Assembly: GCA_001915575.1 (NCBI GenBank)
Contig: MNQT01000027.1
Span: 85,633-149,632, forward strand
Source of the DNA: Bacteroides sp. CAG:1060_57_27
Lineage (GTDB): Bacteria > Bacteroidota > Bacteroidia > Bacteroidales > UBA932
Length of the DNA stretch: 64,000 bases
Reading direction: 5' to 3'
Shown: one piece after another, positions 1-8,445 of the stretch
Numbering within the stretch: position 1 is the stretch's first letter
Layout of the letters: each line of letters starts with the position of its first letter
The notes under the pieces: generated by a model
Told to the model about the DNA's origin: nothing
What the model saw: only the letters and a program-made list of their open reading frames with translations
The model's database searches: none
Made by a program: the position numbers and the translations under genes

Positions 1-61
1 CGGAAATTAAAAACAATGAAAATTATTTCAATTAAGCCGCACAGTAATTCGCAGAATATAT

Positions 62-69
62 TAACTTTG
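62..69 (+). promoter_or_regulatory. Possible -7 box TAACTTTG
   Basis: Exact fit to the Bacteroidetes -7 consensus TAnnTTTG. No good -33 TTTG is visible at the right distance, so it is only a candidate. It points into the noncoding stretch and the twin stem-loops at 85-120. Confidence 0.4.
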
Positions 70-84
70 CAGCATTAATAACCA

Positions 85-120
85 TCTCTCGTTAAGAGAA
101 AAAAATCTCTCGTTAAGAGA
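85..120 (+). repeat. Two tandem copies of a 15-base stem-loop
   Basis: TCTCTCGTTAAGAGA occurs at 85-99 and 106-120, separated by six A residues, giving a 21-base period. Each copy can fold on itself (TCTCT/AGAGA, loop CGTTA). A related palindrome, GTCTCTTACTAAGAGAC, lies at 32238-32254 in the leader of the SNF2 helicase gene. The copies could be an operator or 5' RNA stem-loops. Confidence 0.7.
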
Positions 121-430
121 CGGGAAATTTTCGATAAGATTCTTCAATTTTCCGGTTTTTTCCATCTTGTATGCTTGCTTTGGAGCCGTGCCGTATGCAT
201 ATTTGCGGCAAGGACATTATAGCTGAACGGACAGTGGAAAAGTCTCCGGCGAAGAGACACCTCGACAAGGACTTCGGTTCCGGTCGGGAAAGTACCACGA
301 GGAAGCGCCCCTGCCAGCCCGCCATGTTTTCCGGCAGGTAGAGACAGGACAGGTGGAAGACGAGACTATTTGCTCAAAAGGCCCGCCCGGTGAGTGTTTG
401 TGACGCAGCTGCAAGATTTGAGTCATAATC

Positions 431-462
431 TTGCGCCATTTCCCAAACAAATTGTAAATTTG
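431..462 (+). promoter_or_regulatory. Promoter of rlmD
   Basis: The -7 box TAAATTTG at 455-462 has a possible -33 TTG at 431-433, 21 bases upstream. Transcription would start near 469, about 50 bases before the rlmD start codon. Confidence 0.55.
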
Positions 463-475
463 CACCATTCTGCGC

Positions 476-497
476 CTGTCCCGGCCCTGCCGGGCAG
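476..497 (+). promoter_or_regulatory. 5' leader stem-loop of rlmD
   Basis: CTG(T)CCCGG and CCGGGCAG form an eight-pair stem with one bulge around a five-base loop. It begins 13 bases after the -7 box, so it would sit at the 5' end of the mRNA. The same spacing is seen before obgE and the SNF2 helicase. Confidence 0.5.
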
Positions 498-518
498 AAG
501 AATGTCAAGAGCCAAAGG

Positions 519-1958
519 ATGTCAAGACTGAAGAAAGAGACAATACTTGAAAACCTGACCGTGCAGAGCGTTGCCGCGGAGGGCAAATGCATCGCGCACA
601 CCCCGGAGGGGCAGGTCGTGTTCATTGAATACGCCGTGCCGGGGGATGTCGTCGACGTCAGGGTTACGGTGAAGAAAAAGAACTACCTCGAAGGTCGCAT
701 AGTGCGCCTGGTGGAGCCCTCGCCCGACCGACTGGAGCCTTTCTGCGAACATTTCGGTGTCTGCGGAGGCTGCCGCTGGCAGCTGCTCCCCTACCGTATG
801 CAGCTGGAGGCCAAGCAGAGGCAGGTCTTCGACCAGCTCTCGCGCATAGGACATCTCGAACTCCCCGAGATCAGTCCCATCATCCCGTCCGACAAGACCG
901 AGTTCTACCGCAACAAGCTGGAGTTCACCGCCTCGGACAAGCGCTGGATCCTCCCCGGCGAAACCATAGCCGAAACTCCCGCCGAAGCCTTCGGGAACAT
1001 CCCCGCAGACCGTAGACAGGGGCTCGGCTTCCATGTGGGCAAGTTCTTCGACAAGGTGCTCGACATACATAAATGCTACCTGCAGAGAGACCCCTCCAAC
1101 GACATCCGCCTGTTCATCAGGGAATATGCGGTAGGCCATGGCATACCCTTCTACAATATAAGGGAGAACCGCGGCATCTTCCGCAACATGTTCGTGCGCA
1201 CTACCGACGACGGGCAGGTGATGCTGATAGTATGCTTCGCCGCCGACTTCGACGGCCGTGAGGCGATGCTGGATGCGGTCGCGCAGCGTTTCCCGCAGAT
1301 TACCTCGCTCTACTATGTCATAAACGACAAGCTCAACGACAGCATCGCCGACCGTGAATGCATACTCTACCGCGGCGACGAGGCGATCTACGAGACCATG
1401 GAGGGCCTGCGCTTCAGGATAGGGCCCAAGTCGTTCTACCAGACCAACAACGCCCAGGCGCTGAAGCTCTACCGCACCGCACGCGAGTTCGCCTCGCTCA
1501 CCGGTACAGAGACGGTATTCGACCTCTACACCGGTACAGGCACGATAGCCCAGTTCGTAAGTTCCAGGGCAGGCAAGGTCATCGGAGTGGAATATGTGCC
1601 CGAGGCCATCGAGGACGCGAAGACAAACGCCGCCGGCAACGGAATCACCAACTGCAGCTTCTTCGCCGGCGACATGAAGGACATACTTACTCCCGCGTTC
1701 ATCGCGGAGCACGGCAGGCCGGATGTCATAATCACCGACCCTCCGCGCGCCGGGATGCACCCCGACGTGATAAAGACCATAATGCAGGCCGCTCCGCAGA
1801 GGATAGTATATGTCAGCTGCAACCCCGCCTCGCAGGCGCGCGACCTGCAGGCACTTAGCGGCATGTACAGGATAACGGACGTACAGCCGGTGGACATGTT
1901 CCCGCACACTCAGCATGTCGAGAACGTCTGCAGGCTCACCCTAAGGGAAGGACAATAG
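519..1958 (+). CDS. rlmD: 23S rRNA (uracil-5-)-methyltransferase RlmD
   Basis: A 479-residue cytoplasmic RNA methyltransferase that would make 5-methyluridine in 23S rRNA using S-adenosylmethionine. An N-terminal TRAM domain (about 8-65) is followed by the iron-sulphur cysteine cluster CEHFGVCGGC (C76, C82, C85), with a further Cys in HKCYL. The Rossmann SAM-binding motif FDLYTGTGTIAQF lies near 335-350, and the catalytic cysteine is in YVSCNPASQARDL near 440. Length is normal for the RumA/RlmD group. The start is the ATG reading MSRLKK, downstream of a Bacteroidetes promoter. RlmC or RlmCD specificity cannot be excluded from sequence alone. The next gene follows after 18 bases and is probably cotranscribed. 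Confidence 0.88.
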   Translation: MSRLKKETILENLTVQSVAAEGKCIAHTPEGQVVFIEYAVPGDVVDVRVTVKKKNYLEGRIVRLVEPSPDRLEPFCEHFGVCGGCRWQLLPYRMQLEAKQRQVFDQLSRIGHLELPEISPIIPSDKTEFYRNKLEFTASDKRWILPGETIAETPAEAFGNIPADRRQGLGFHVGKFFDKVLDIHKCYLQRDPSNDIRLFIREYAVGHGIPFYNIRENRGIFRNMFVRTTDDGQVMLIVCFAADFDGREAMLDAVAQRFPQITSLYYVINDKLNDSIADRECILYRGDEAIYETMEGLRFRIGPKSFYQTNNAQALKLYRTAREFASLTGTETVFDLYTGTGTIAQFVSSRAGKVIGVEYVPEAIEDAKTNAAGNGITNCSFFAGDMKDILTPAFIAEHGRPDVIITDPPRAGMHPDVIKTIMQAAPQRIVYVSCNPASQARDLQALSGMYRITDVQPVDMFPHTQHVENVCRLTLREGQ

Positions 1959-1976
1959 ACAAAACTACATAACAAG

Positions 1977-3260
1977 ATGAGATTCTCTCCAACGAAGTAC
2001 AAGCTGATGAATGTGGCTACGGGCAGGGTCTTCGACGACGAAGGCTGGACCCTTTCCGATCCGCACGGCGGCCCCGCATCACTGCTCAGGGCAGTCTATG
2101 AGAACAAGAAGTTCACCCCCAGGGACCGTCTTCCCGGCATATACCGCTATGCCGACTGGATGCCCATAAAGAGGATACTGCGCAAGTCATGCGCCCCCGT
2201 CACCTACAAGTCCGAGGGCCTCGCGGCGCATCTCGGACTGGAAAACCTGTTCATCACCTTCTCGGGCTACAATCCAGAGATAGGCGCGGAGATGCAGACC
2301 TGCTCCTTCAAGGAGACCGAGGCATACACCGTGCTCGCCAAGATGGAAAGGCGCGAAGACAAGGTGCTCATAGTACAGTCCGCCGGCAACACGGCGAGGG
2401 CATTCGCACAGGTATGCTCCGACAACTTCATCCCCGTGGTGATATGCATCCCCGAGGACAGCAAGCATGACCTGTGGTTCAAGAGGCGCCTGAGGGACTG
2501 CGTCAAGCTCGTGGCCGTTCCCCACGGCTGCGACTACTACGACGCCATAACCGTCGGCGAGAAGCTCGCGCAGGACTCCATGTTCTTCCTCGAGGGAGGT
2601 GCCAAGAATGTCGCAAGGCGCGACGGAATGGGCACGACCGTGCTCAGCTTCGCTGAGTTCACGCACCATATTCCCGACGCCTACTTCCAGGCCGTAGGCT
2701 CCGGCACCGGGGCGATCGCGGCATGGGAGAACGCCGAGAGACTCGCCCAGACAGGCGACTTCGGCAAGAACAAGATGAGGGTCTATGTGGCCCAGAACAG
2801 CCCGTTCTCGCTGATGTACGACTCGTGGAAGGCCGGTTCGAGGGAGCTCGTGGACCTTTCTCCCGAGCAGGGACGCCGCAACGCGGAAATGATACTCGCG
2901 AAGGTGCTCGCCAACCGCAAGCCGCCCTATTCGCTTGCCGGAGGGCTCTTCGATGTGCTCAGCGCCAGCAAGGGCGACACCTTCGTTTGCTCCAACGACG
3001 ATCTGCTCTACAGCATGCTGCTGTTCCGCAACCTCGAGGGCTACGACCTGCTTCCCGCGGCCTGCGCCGCCGTCGGAGCGCTGATACAGGCCGTGCACTC
3101 GGGCAAGGTCAAGAAGGACGAATACGTGATGCTCAACTGCACCGGAGGCGGCACGCTCGGCGCCATGAGCCGCGGCTACAAGGTCAAGGAACCCGACCTC
3201 ATAGTCGGCCCCGACATCGAAGCCGACAGGCTGATCTCCCTGGTGAAAGAACTGTTCTAG
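1977..3260 (+). CDS. Cysteate synthase-like PLP enzyme (threonine synthase fold)
   Basis: A 427-residue fold-type II PLP enzyme. The PLP lysine is in CSFKETEA (K112), where threonine synthases have SFKD. SAGNTARAFA and the glycine loop GSGTGAIAAWE follow, with NCTGGG near the C terminus. The overall pattern resembles cysteate synthase, which makes L-cysteate from O-phosphoserine and sulphite, more than classical threonine synthase. In Alistipes-type bacteria cysteate is the head-group precursor of sulfonolipids, so that is the inferred role. No cysteate acyltransferase is in the window. It could be a divergent threonine synthase; the substrate is not proven. The stop codon overlaps that of the opposite-strand gene by four bases. 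Confidence 0.7.
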   Translation: MRFSPTKYKLMNVATGRVFDDEGWTLSDPHGGPASLLRAVYENKKFTPRDRLPGIYRYADWMPIKRILRKSCAPVTYKSEGLAAHLGLENLFITFSGYNPEIGAEMQTCSFKETEAYTVLAKMERREDKVLIVQSAGNTARAFAQVCSDNFIPVVICIPEDSKHDLWFKRRLRDCVKLVAVPHGCDYYDAITVGEKLAQDSMFFLEGGAKNVARRDGMGTTVLSFAEFTHHIPDAYFQAVGSGTGAIAAWENAERLAQTGDFGKNKMRVYVAQNSPFSLMYDSWKAGSRELVDLSPEQGRRNAEMILAKVLANRKPPYSLAGGLFDVLSASKGDTFVCSNDDLLYSMLLFRNLEGYDLLPAACAAVGALIQAVHSGKVKKDEYVMLNCTGGGTLGAMSRGYKVKEPDLIVGPDIEADRLISLVKELF

Positions 3261-3922
3261 AAGCTTAGCGCAATCGAGAAGTTCAGGGCATAATATCCTG
3301 CGAAGTTGCTCAGGATATTGTGCTCTGAAACATATCCGGGTCCCTCGGGATCAGGGATCTCCGGACTGTCGAACGCGCATCCGGCGCTCAGTATGAAGTC
3401 GAGGTTGGCGGTAGGCGACAGCTTGAACCTGTAGCCCTCGCCTATCATCGCCATATACCCGAGCCTCGTGCGCATGCCCAGGCGCGAACTGAACCCCAGG
3501 GAGGCGTCCGCGCAGGAGAAGAACCCGTCATGCTCCACGCCGGAAGGGAAGAACGAGTACCTGAGGCCGAGCGGGAAGAAGCGCTCGTCGCGCGAGACGC
3601 CCTTGTATCCGGCATTGACGGCGACCACGCTCCGGCGCGAGAGCTCGTAGCCGAGCGTGACCAGCGCGTATCCGTTGGACCCGGACCTGAATCCGCTCTC
3701 GGAACTGTGCAGCCGGTATCCGTCGTGGCTGAGGATGTTGAAGCCGTGGTGATAGAACAGCCCCTGCGAATAGCCCAGCTCTATGCCCAGGGAAAGGCGG
3801 CTCGCGAACGGGGTGTCGCCCAGGCGCGCGCTGAGCTTCACCGGAAACGCCGCGAGAAGCAGCGGCACCAGCACGGCGGCGGCAAGCGGCCTTCCTGAAT
3901 GTATGATGCGGAAGCGTCTCAT
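3257..3922 (-). CDS. Predicted outer-membrane beta-barrel protein (hypothetical)
   Basis: 221 residues with an N-terminal hydrophobic segment (about 12-30) that reads as a signal peptide. The rest is alternating polar/aromatic strands rich in Gly, Tyr, Ser and Phe, ending in ALNFSIALSF, a terminal Phe typical of outer-membrane barrels. No specific family recognised. It is the second gene of a pair: its start codon lies three bases after the stop of the similar gene at 3926, so the two are cotranscribed and may be related small barrel proteins. Confidence 0.6.
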   Translation of the reverse strand: MRRFRIIHSGRPLAAAVLVPLLLAAFPVKLSARLGDTPFASRLSLGIELGYSQGLFYHHGFNILSHDGYRLHSSESGFRSGSNGYALVTLGYELSRRSVVAVNAGYKGVSRDERFFPLGLRYSFFPSGVEHDGFFSCADASLGFSSRLGMRTRLGYMAMIGEGYRFKLSPTANLDFILSAGCAFDSPEIPDPEGPGYVSEHNILSNFAGYYALNFSIALSF

Positions 3923-3925
3923 GCG

Positions 3926-4501
3926 TCAGAACCTGTAATAGATGCAGAGCCTCGGCAGCAGCGCCGAAATGAACCCGCGCCTGTATGCCGATATTATGGT
4001 CGTGCCGCTGTCCGCGTCGCGCCGGAAATGCAGGCCGGGCGCAAGGCAGAGGCTCAGGTCGACCGTGACCCTGCGGTCGAAGTCGAACGCGAGGCCCAGG
4101 TCGCACGCCAGGGCGGCCACCAGTCCCCTGCCGTGGCGGAGGGCACGGTCGGTAGTGCTGAACATCCCCGACTCGTAGTCGTGCACATAGCCACCGAGGA
4201 AGCCGGCGCCGGCATACATCGAAAGCCTGGAATATTCGAAGTCGTAGACCTTGAGGATGTAGCTGTGAGTGTAGCTGGCGACGAACCCCGCCTCGGCAGT
4301 CCTGCCCGAGTATACGCCGTACATGTCGGCATAGAGGTTGACGCAGCGGATCTCGTCGCCCCAGTCGTTGTCGAACTGCAGCGACAGCCCGAGTCCGTCG
4401 GGAGAGAAGAAGGCTCCGGTGCGTATTTCCCTGGCGCCGGTCCGCAGGCATGCGGCAAGCAGAAGCACGGACACGGACAGTATGTACACCAGACTCCTCA
4501 T
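3926..4501 (-). CDS. Predicted outer-membrane beta-barrel protein (hypothetical)
   Basis: About 191 residues from the start MRSLVYILSV, which gives a clean signal peptide (hydrophobic run, then ACLRTGA). An in-frame ATG six codons upstream is less likely because it pushes the hydrophobic segment inward. The mature part has alternating strand-like segments and ends in LCIYYRF, a C-terminal aromatic as in outer-membrane barrels. Function unknown. First gene of a two-gene operon with the barrel protein downstream, divergent from the GNAT gene at 4582. Confidence 0.6.
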   Translation of the reverse strand: MRSLVYILSVSVLLLAACLRTGAREIRTGAFFSPDGLGLSLQFDNDWGDEIRCVNLYADMYGVYSGRTAEAGFVASYTHSYILKVYDFEYSRLSMYAGAGFLGGYVHDYESGMFSTTDRALRHGRGLVAALACDLGLAFDFDRRVTVDLSLCLAPGLHFRRDADSGTTIISAYRRGFISALLPRLCIYYRF

Positions 4502-4522
4502 AGGGACGAAGATAGCCAAAAC

Positions 4523-4553
4523 TTTGATTTTATCCTACAAAGTTGTACCTTCG
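4523..4553 (+). promoter_or_regulatory. Promoter of the GNAT gene
   Basis: TTTG at 4523-4526, a 19-base spacer and TACCTTCG at 4546-4553 match the Bacteroidetes -33/-7 arrangement well. Its position places the transcript start near 4560 and argues for the gene start at 4582 rather than further upstream. Confidence 0.65.
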
Positions 4554-4581
4554 CATGGAAGATACTAAAAATCCTAACCGA

Positions 4582-5721
4582 ATGTCAGTAGAAATTAAAG
4601 AAGTGAGAACCCGCAGTGAACTGCGCAAGTTCGTGAATTTCCCTGAACTGCTCTACAAAGACAATCCCTGTTACGTACCGCCGCTCGTGTTCGACCAGAT
4701 GGACACACTCGACCAGAAGAAAGGCGCCGCCCAGGAGTTCTGCGAATCCAGGCTGTACCTCGCATATAAGGACGGTAAGCCCGCAGGAAGGGTCGCCGCC
4801 ATAGTCAACAATCTGGCGAACAGCCAGTGGAACCACAAGGAAGTGCGCTTCGGCTGGTACGACTTCATAGACGACACGGAGGTGTCGTCCGCCCTTATGG
4901 CCAAGGTCGAGGAGTTCGGGCGCGAGAAAGGCATGGAATCGGTCGTGGGGCCGCTCGGCTTCACGGACTTCGACCCCGAGGGACTGCTGATCGAAGGATA
5001 CGACGAGCTCAGCACCATGGCGCTCATATACAACCACCCCTACTATGTCAAGCACATTGAAGACCTGGGATTCCGCAAGGACGCCGACTGGATAGAGTAC
5101 AAGATACACATCCCCGAGAAGCTTCCCGACAAGGTGGAGAGGGTCTCGGCGATAATCAGCGAGAGGGCCGGAGTGCATGTGCGCAGGCTCACCCGCAAGA
5201 TAATAAAGGAGGAGGACTACGGGCACAAGATATTCAAGCTCATCAACGAGTGCTACAAGGACCTGTACAACTTCACCGTGCTGCCCGACCACATGGCCGA
5301 CAAGTACCTCGGCTTCTACCTCACGATACTCGACCTCAGCTTCGTCAGCGTCGTGGAGAGGAACGAGGACAACGAGATAGTCGCATTCGGAATCACCATG
5401 CCCTCGATAGCGAGGGCCCTCCAGAAGTCCAGGGGAAAGCTCTTCCCCTTCGGATGGTGGTACCTGCTCCGCTCGCTGTTCATCAGACGCGAGGAGGGAG
5501 TCGAGATGCTTCTCGTGGGAGTCAAGCCCGAATACCAGAACACGGGGCTCAACTCGCTCGTTATGGTCGACCTGTTCAAGAGATTCACCAGGGCAGGGAT
5601 GAAATGGGCCGAGACCAATGCGATACTCGAGACCAACCTCAAGAACCAGAACCAGTTCAAGGCGTACGACCCGGAATGCAAGAAGAGAAGGCGCTCGTAC
5701 ATCAAGGAACTGAAATACTAG
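4582..5721 (+). CDS. GNAT-superfamily acyltransferase, about 380 aa
   Basis: 379 residues from the start MSVEIKEVR. Earlier in-frame starts at 4543 and 4555 lie inside or beside the promoter and are unlikely. This is the large GNAT type common in Bacteroidetes, marked by VNFPELLYKDNPCYVPPL, SRLYLAYKDGKPAGRVAAI, GPLGFTDFDPEGLLIEGYDE and a second acetyltransferase-like half with VGVKPEYQNTGLNSL. The acyl donor and substrate are unknown. Bacterial ceramide synthase is a GNAT-type N-acyltransferase. Because a cysteate synthase-like gene lies 1.3 kb away, a role in N-acylating a sphinganine-like or capnine-type lipid is an attractive guess, not shown. rarA follows after seven bases and may be cotranscribed. 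Confidence 0.65.
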   Translation: MSVEIKEVRTRSELRKFVNFPELLYKDNPCYVPPLVFDQMDTLDQKKGAAQEFCESRLYLAYKDGKPAGRVAAIVNNLANSQWNHKEVRFGWYDFIDDTEVSSALMAKVEEFGREKGMESVVGPLGFTDFDPEGLLIEGYDELSTMALIYNHPYYVKHIEDLGFRKDADWIEYKIHIPEKLPDKVERVSAIISERAGVHVRRLTRKIIKEEDYGHKIFKLINECYKDLYNFTVLPDHMADKYLGFYLTILDLSFVSVVERNEDNEIVAFGITMPSIARALQKSRGKLFPFGWWYLLRSLFIRREEGVEMLLVGVKPEYQNTGLNSLVMVDLFKRFTRAGMKWAETNAILETNLKNQNQFKAYDPECKKRRRSYIKELKY

Positions 5722-5728
5722 CAGGCAG

Positions 5729-7033
5729 ATGCCGGAAATCCAGACCAGAGTCCTGCCGCCGCTCCCGGAGCGCATGCGGCCCAGGTCGCTGTCCGAATAT
5801 GTCGGGCAGAGGCATCTCATAGGCGAAGGCTGCGTGCTGCGCAGGATGATAGATTCCGGCAACCTCTCGTCGTTCATACTCTGGGGGCCGCCCGGCGTCG
5901 GCAAGACGACCCTCGCCCGCATCATATCCACTACGCTCGAGAGGGAGTTCTACACCCTCTCCGCAGTAAGCGCCGGAGTGAAGGACGTGCGCGAGGTCAT
6001 AGACAAGGCCAGGTCGAGCTCCCTGTTCAGCCCGACCGGGGCGCCGGTACTCTTCATAGACGAGATCCACCGCTTCAACAAGGCCCAGCAGGACGCCCTG
6101 CTCGGGGCTGTGGAGGCCGGGACCGTGGTGCTCGTCGGCGCCACGACCGAGAACCCCTCGTTCGAAGTCATCAGCCCTCTGCTGTCGAGATGCCAGGTGT
6201 TCGTGCTCAAGAGCCTCGACGCCGACGATCTCGACACCCTGCTGCGCCGCGCGATAAGCACCGACGAACTCCTGTCGAAGCGCGACATCGAGGTGCGGCA
6301 GACCGGAGCCCTGTTCCGCCAGAGCGGAGGGGACGGCAGGAAGCTGCTCAACATCCTGGAGCTCGTCGCCGACTCGCAGGCGTCGAAAGACAAGGTCATA
6401 ATCGACAACAGTACCGTGACGGAATGCCTTCAGCAGGGTGTCGCCATATACGACAAGGACGGAGAGATGCACTACGACCTTATCTCCGCCTTCATCAAGA
6501 GCGTCAGGGGATCGGATCCCAATGCCGCCGTATACTGGATGGCCCGCATGCTCGACGGAGGCGAGGATCCGCTGTTCATCGCCAGGAGGCTGTGCATACT
6601 CGCCGCCGAGGACATAGGACTCGCCAATCCCAACGCCCTGCTGCTCGCGGAGGCCACCTTCCGTATCGTGCACGGCATAGGCATGCCCGAAGCGCGGATT
6701 CCCCTGTCGGAATGCGCGATATACCTGGCATCCTCTCCCAAGAGCAACTCCGCATACCTTGCGATAGACGCCGCACTGCAGGAAGCGAGGAGCGACAGCA
6801 CGGCCTCGGTACCGCTGCACCTGCGCAACGCCCCTACCAAGCTCATGGAGGAGCTCGGCTATGCCGACGGCTACCGCTACGCGCACGACTACCCGGGACA
6901 TTTCGCAGACCAGGAGTTCATGCCCGACAAGCTGCGCTCCAAGGTCTTCTACGAGCCTCAGCCGAACCGCCACGAAGACACCCTGAAGTCCTATCTGCAG
7001 GGCTGCTGGCCGAAATACTACGGCAAGAAATAA
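5729..7033 (+). CDS. rarA: Replication-associated recombination protein A (RarA/MgsA)
   Basis: A 434-residue AAA+ ATPase acting at stalled replication forks. Walker A GPPGVGKTT is at 53-61, Walker B LFIDEIHRFN near 108, sensor 1 VLVGATTENPSF near 135, and LLSRCQVF is the arginine-finger segment. The C-terminal MgsA/RarA domain shows ISAFIKSVRGSDPNAAVYWMA and RLCILAAEDIGLANP. Length and order are normal. It follows the GNAT gene by seven bases and precedes the aldehyde dehydrogenase by 13, so the three probably share a transcript. Confidence 0.93.
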   Translation: MPEIQTRVLPPLPERMRPRSLSEYVGQRHLIGEGCVLRRMIDSGNLSSFILWGPPGVGKTTLARIISTTLEREFYTLSAVSAGVKDVREVIDKARSSSLFSPTGAPVLFIDEIHRFNKAQQDALLGAVEAGTVVLVGATTENPSFEVISPLLSRCQVFVLKSLDADDLDTLLRRAISTDELLSKRDIEVRQTGALFRQSGGDGRKLLNILELVADSQASKDKVIIDNSTVTECLQQGVAIYDKDGEMHYDLISAFIKSVRGSDPNAAVYWMARMLDGGEDPLFIARRLCILAAEDIGLANPNALLLAEATFRIVHGIGMPEARIPLSECAIYLASSPKSNSAYLAIDAALQEARSDSTASVPLHLRNAPTKLMEELGYADGYRYAHDYPGHFADQEFMPDKLRSKVFYEPQPNRHEDTLKSYLQGCWPKYYGKK

Positions 7034-7046
7034 CTCTGCACAAGCC

Positions 7047-8408
7047 ATGGACATTCCCGAAACCATAGAGGCACAGAGGAGCTTTTTCCTGAGCGGAGCC
7101 ACGCTGCGCCGCAACTTCAGGGAAACCATGCTGCGCAAGCTGCTCGACGCGCTGGACAGATATGAGGACGAACTCTATGCCGCACTGTGGAAAGACCTGC
7201 ACAAGTCCCGCCAGGAGGCCTACCTCACCGAAACGGGCATCGTCCGGAGCGAGATACGTACACATCTGAGGCAGCTGCGCTCCTGGATGAAGCCCGAAAG
7301 GCATCTGCCCTCCGCCGCGGTGGCGCCCTCGGGCGCGAAAGTCATGAGCGAACCTCTCGGATGCGCGCTGATAATAGCCCCCTGGAACTATCCGGTGCAG
7401 CTGCTGCTCAATCCCCTCGTCGGAGCGATATCCGCAGGATGCACGGCCGTGCTCAAGACATCTCCTGCCGTCCCAACGGTAGCGGCAGTGCTGGAGAAAC
7501 TGGTTTCGGACACCTTCCCTCCCGAATATGTCGCGGCCTTCGGCGGTCACAGGGACGTGAACACGGAACTGCTCAGCCTGAAGTTCGACATCATATTCTT
7601 CACCGGCAGCCCCGCCACAGGCAGGGTCGTAATGGAGGCGGCAGCGCGCCAGCTCACCCCGGTAGTCCTGGAACTCGGGGGCAAGAGCCCATGCATAGTC
7701 GACGCCGGAGCCGACATCAGGACGGCCGCGAGGAAGATTGCCTGGGGCAAGAGCCTGAACGCAGGCCAGACCTGCATAGCGCCGGACTACCTGATGATAC
7801 ACAGCTCGCGCAGGGAAGAGTTCGTCGCGGAATTCGGCAGGGCGCTCGGGAGGCTGTACGGCCCCGATCTCCAGGCCTGCGGCCACTACTCCAGGATGGT
7901 AAGTACAGAAGCCTTCGACAGAGTAAAATCATATATAGACTCGTCCGAAGTCCTGTACGGCGGAAGGTGCTGCCGGGATTCGCTCTTCATAGAGCCTGCG
8001 CTGGTGCTTCCGTCCGGTCCGGACGCCCCGGTGATGCAGGAGGAGATCTTCGGCCCGGTGCTGCCTCTGCTGGAGTTCGGTTCGCTCGGGGATGCCCGGG
8101 AATTCATAGTCTCACGTCCCTCGCCGCTCGCGCTGTACTATTTCGGGCCTTCGGAGCAGGGCAGGCATCTGGCACAGACCATACGCTGCGGAGGTATGTG
8201 CATCAACGACATCATAATGCATATCGCCGCCGGCAATGTGCCTTTCGGCGGCATCGGAGAATCAGGCATGGGCTGCTACCACGGCCGGGACAGCTTCCTC
8301 GCATTCTCGCACAGGAAGACGGTGCTGGAGTCCCCGAAACGGCTCGACCTGCCTTTCAGGTACCCTCCCTACAGGTTTTTCGCGCTTATAAGGAAAATCC
8401 TCGGCTGA
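7047..8408 (+). CDS. NAD(P)-dependent aldehyde dehydrogenase (class 3 type)
   Basis: 453 residues, the short class-3/fatty-aldehyde dehydrogenase form without the longer N terminus of class 1/2. Visible motifs: APWNYPVQLLLNPLVGAISA (cofactor fold), FFTGSPATGR, LELGGKSPCIV with the general-base Glu near 209, the nucleophilic Cys in NAGQTCIAPDY near 242, and EEIFGPVLPLLEF. The C terminus is hydrophobic/basic (FRYPPYRFFALIRKILG), as in membrane-associated members. The physiological substrate is unknown; a long-chain or lipid-derived aldehyde is plausible. Confidence 0.85.
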   Translation: MDIPETIEAQRSFFLSGATLRRNFRETMLRKLLDALDRYEDELYAALWKDLHKSRQEAYLTETGIVRSEIRTHLRQLRSWMKPERHLPSAAVAPSGAKVMSEPLGCALIIAPWNYPVQLLLNPLVGAISAGCTAVLKTSPAVPTVAAVLEKLVSDTFPPEYVAAFGGHRDVNTELLSLKFDIIFFTGSPATGRVVMEAAARQLTPVVLELGGKSPCIVDAGADIRTAARKIAWGKSLNAGQTCIAPDYLMIHSSRREEFVAEFGRALGRLYGPDLQACGHYSRMVSTEAFDRVKSYIDSSEVLYGGRCCRDSLFIEPALVLPSGPDAPVMQEEIFGPVLPLLEFGSLGDAREFIVSRPSPLALYYFGPSEQGRHLAQTIRCGGMCINDIIMHIAAGNVPFGGIGESGMGCYHGRDSFLAFSHRKTVLESPKRLDLPFRYPPYRFFALIRKILG

Positions 8409-8445
8409 CGCGGCCCGGGCCGCGCAGGTCCGCCACTCCCCCGGG

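Larger units (their letters stand above)
1..454. other. Noncoding stretch upstream of rlmD
   Basis: I see no convincing gene here. The short open frames on the minus strand match no family I know. It contains a possible promoter and two tandem stem-loops (separate entries), followed by about 330 bases of mixed composition with several short inverted repeats. A transcript from the promoter at 62-69 would cross this stretch, so a structured RNA is possible, but I could not match it to tmRNA, RNase P, SRP RNA or a riboswitch. Confidence 0.5.

Noticed and set aside
113..325. 70-residue minus-strand open frame as a gene
   Set aside because: No ribosome-binding context, promoter or family-like pattern; mixed Arg/Ser-rich sequence.
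522..1916. Long minus-strand open frame opposite rlmD
   Set aside because: GC-rich shadow of the real gene; its translation is low-complexity and matches no family. The same applies to 2187-3098 minus, 38921-41107 plus and 60129-61259 plus.
8409..8424. Perfect GC palindrome between the aldehyde dehydrogenase and mltD genes as a terminator
   Set aside because: CGCGGCCCGGGCCGCG has no room for a loop and no T run; probably only marks convergent gene ends.
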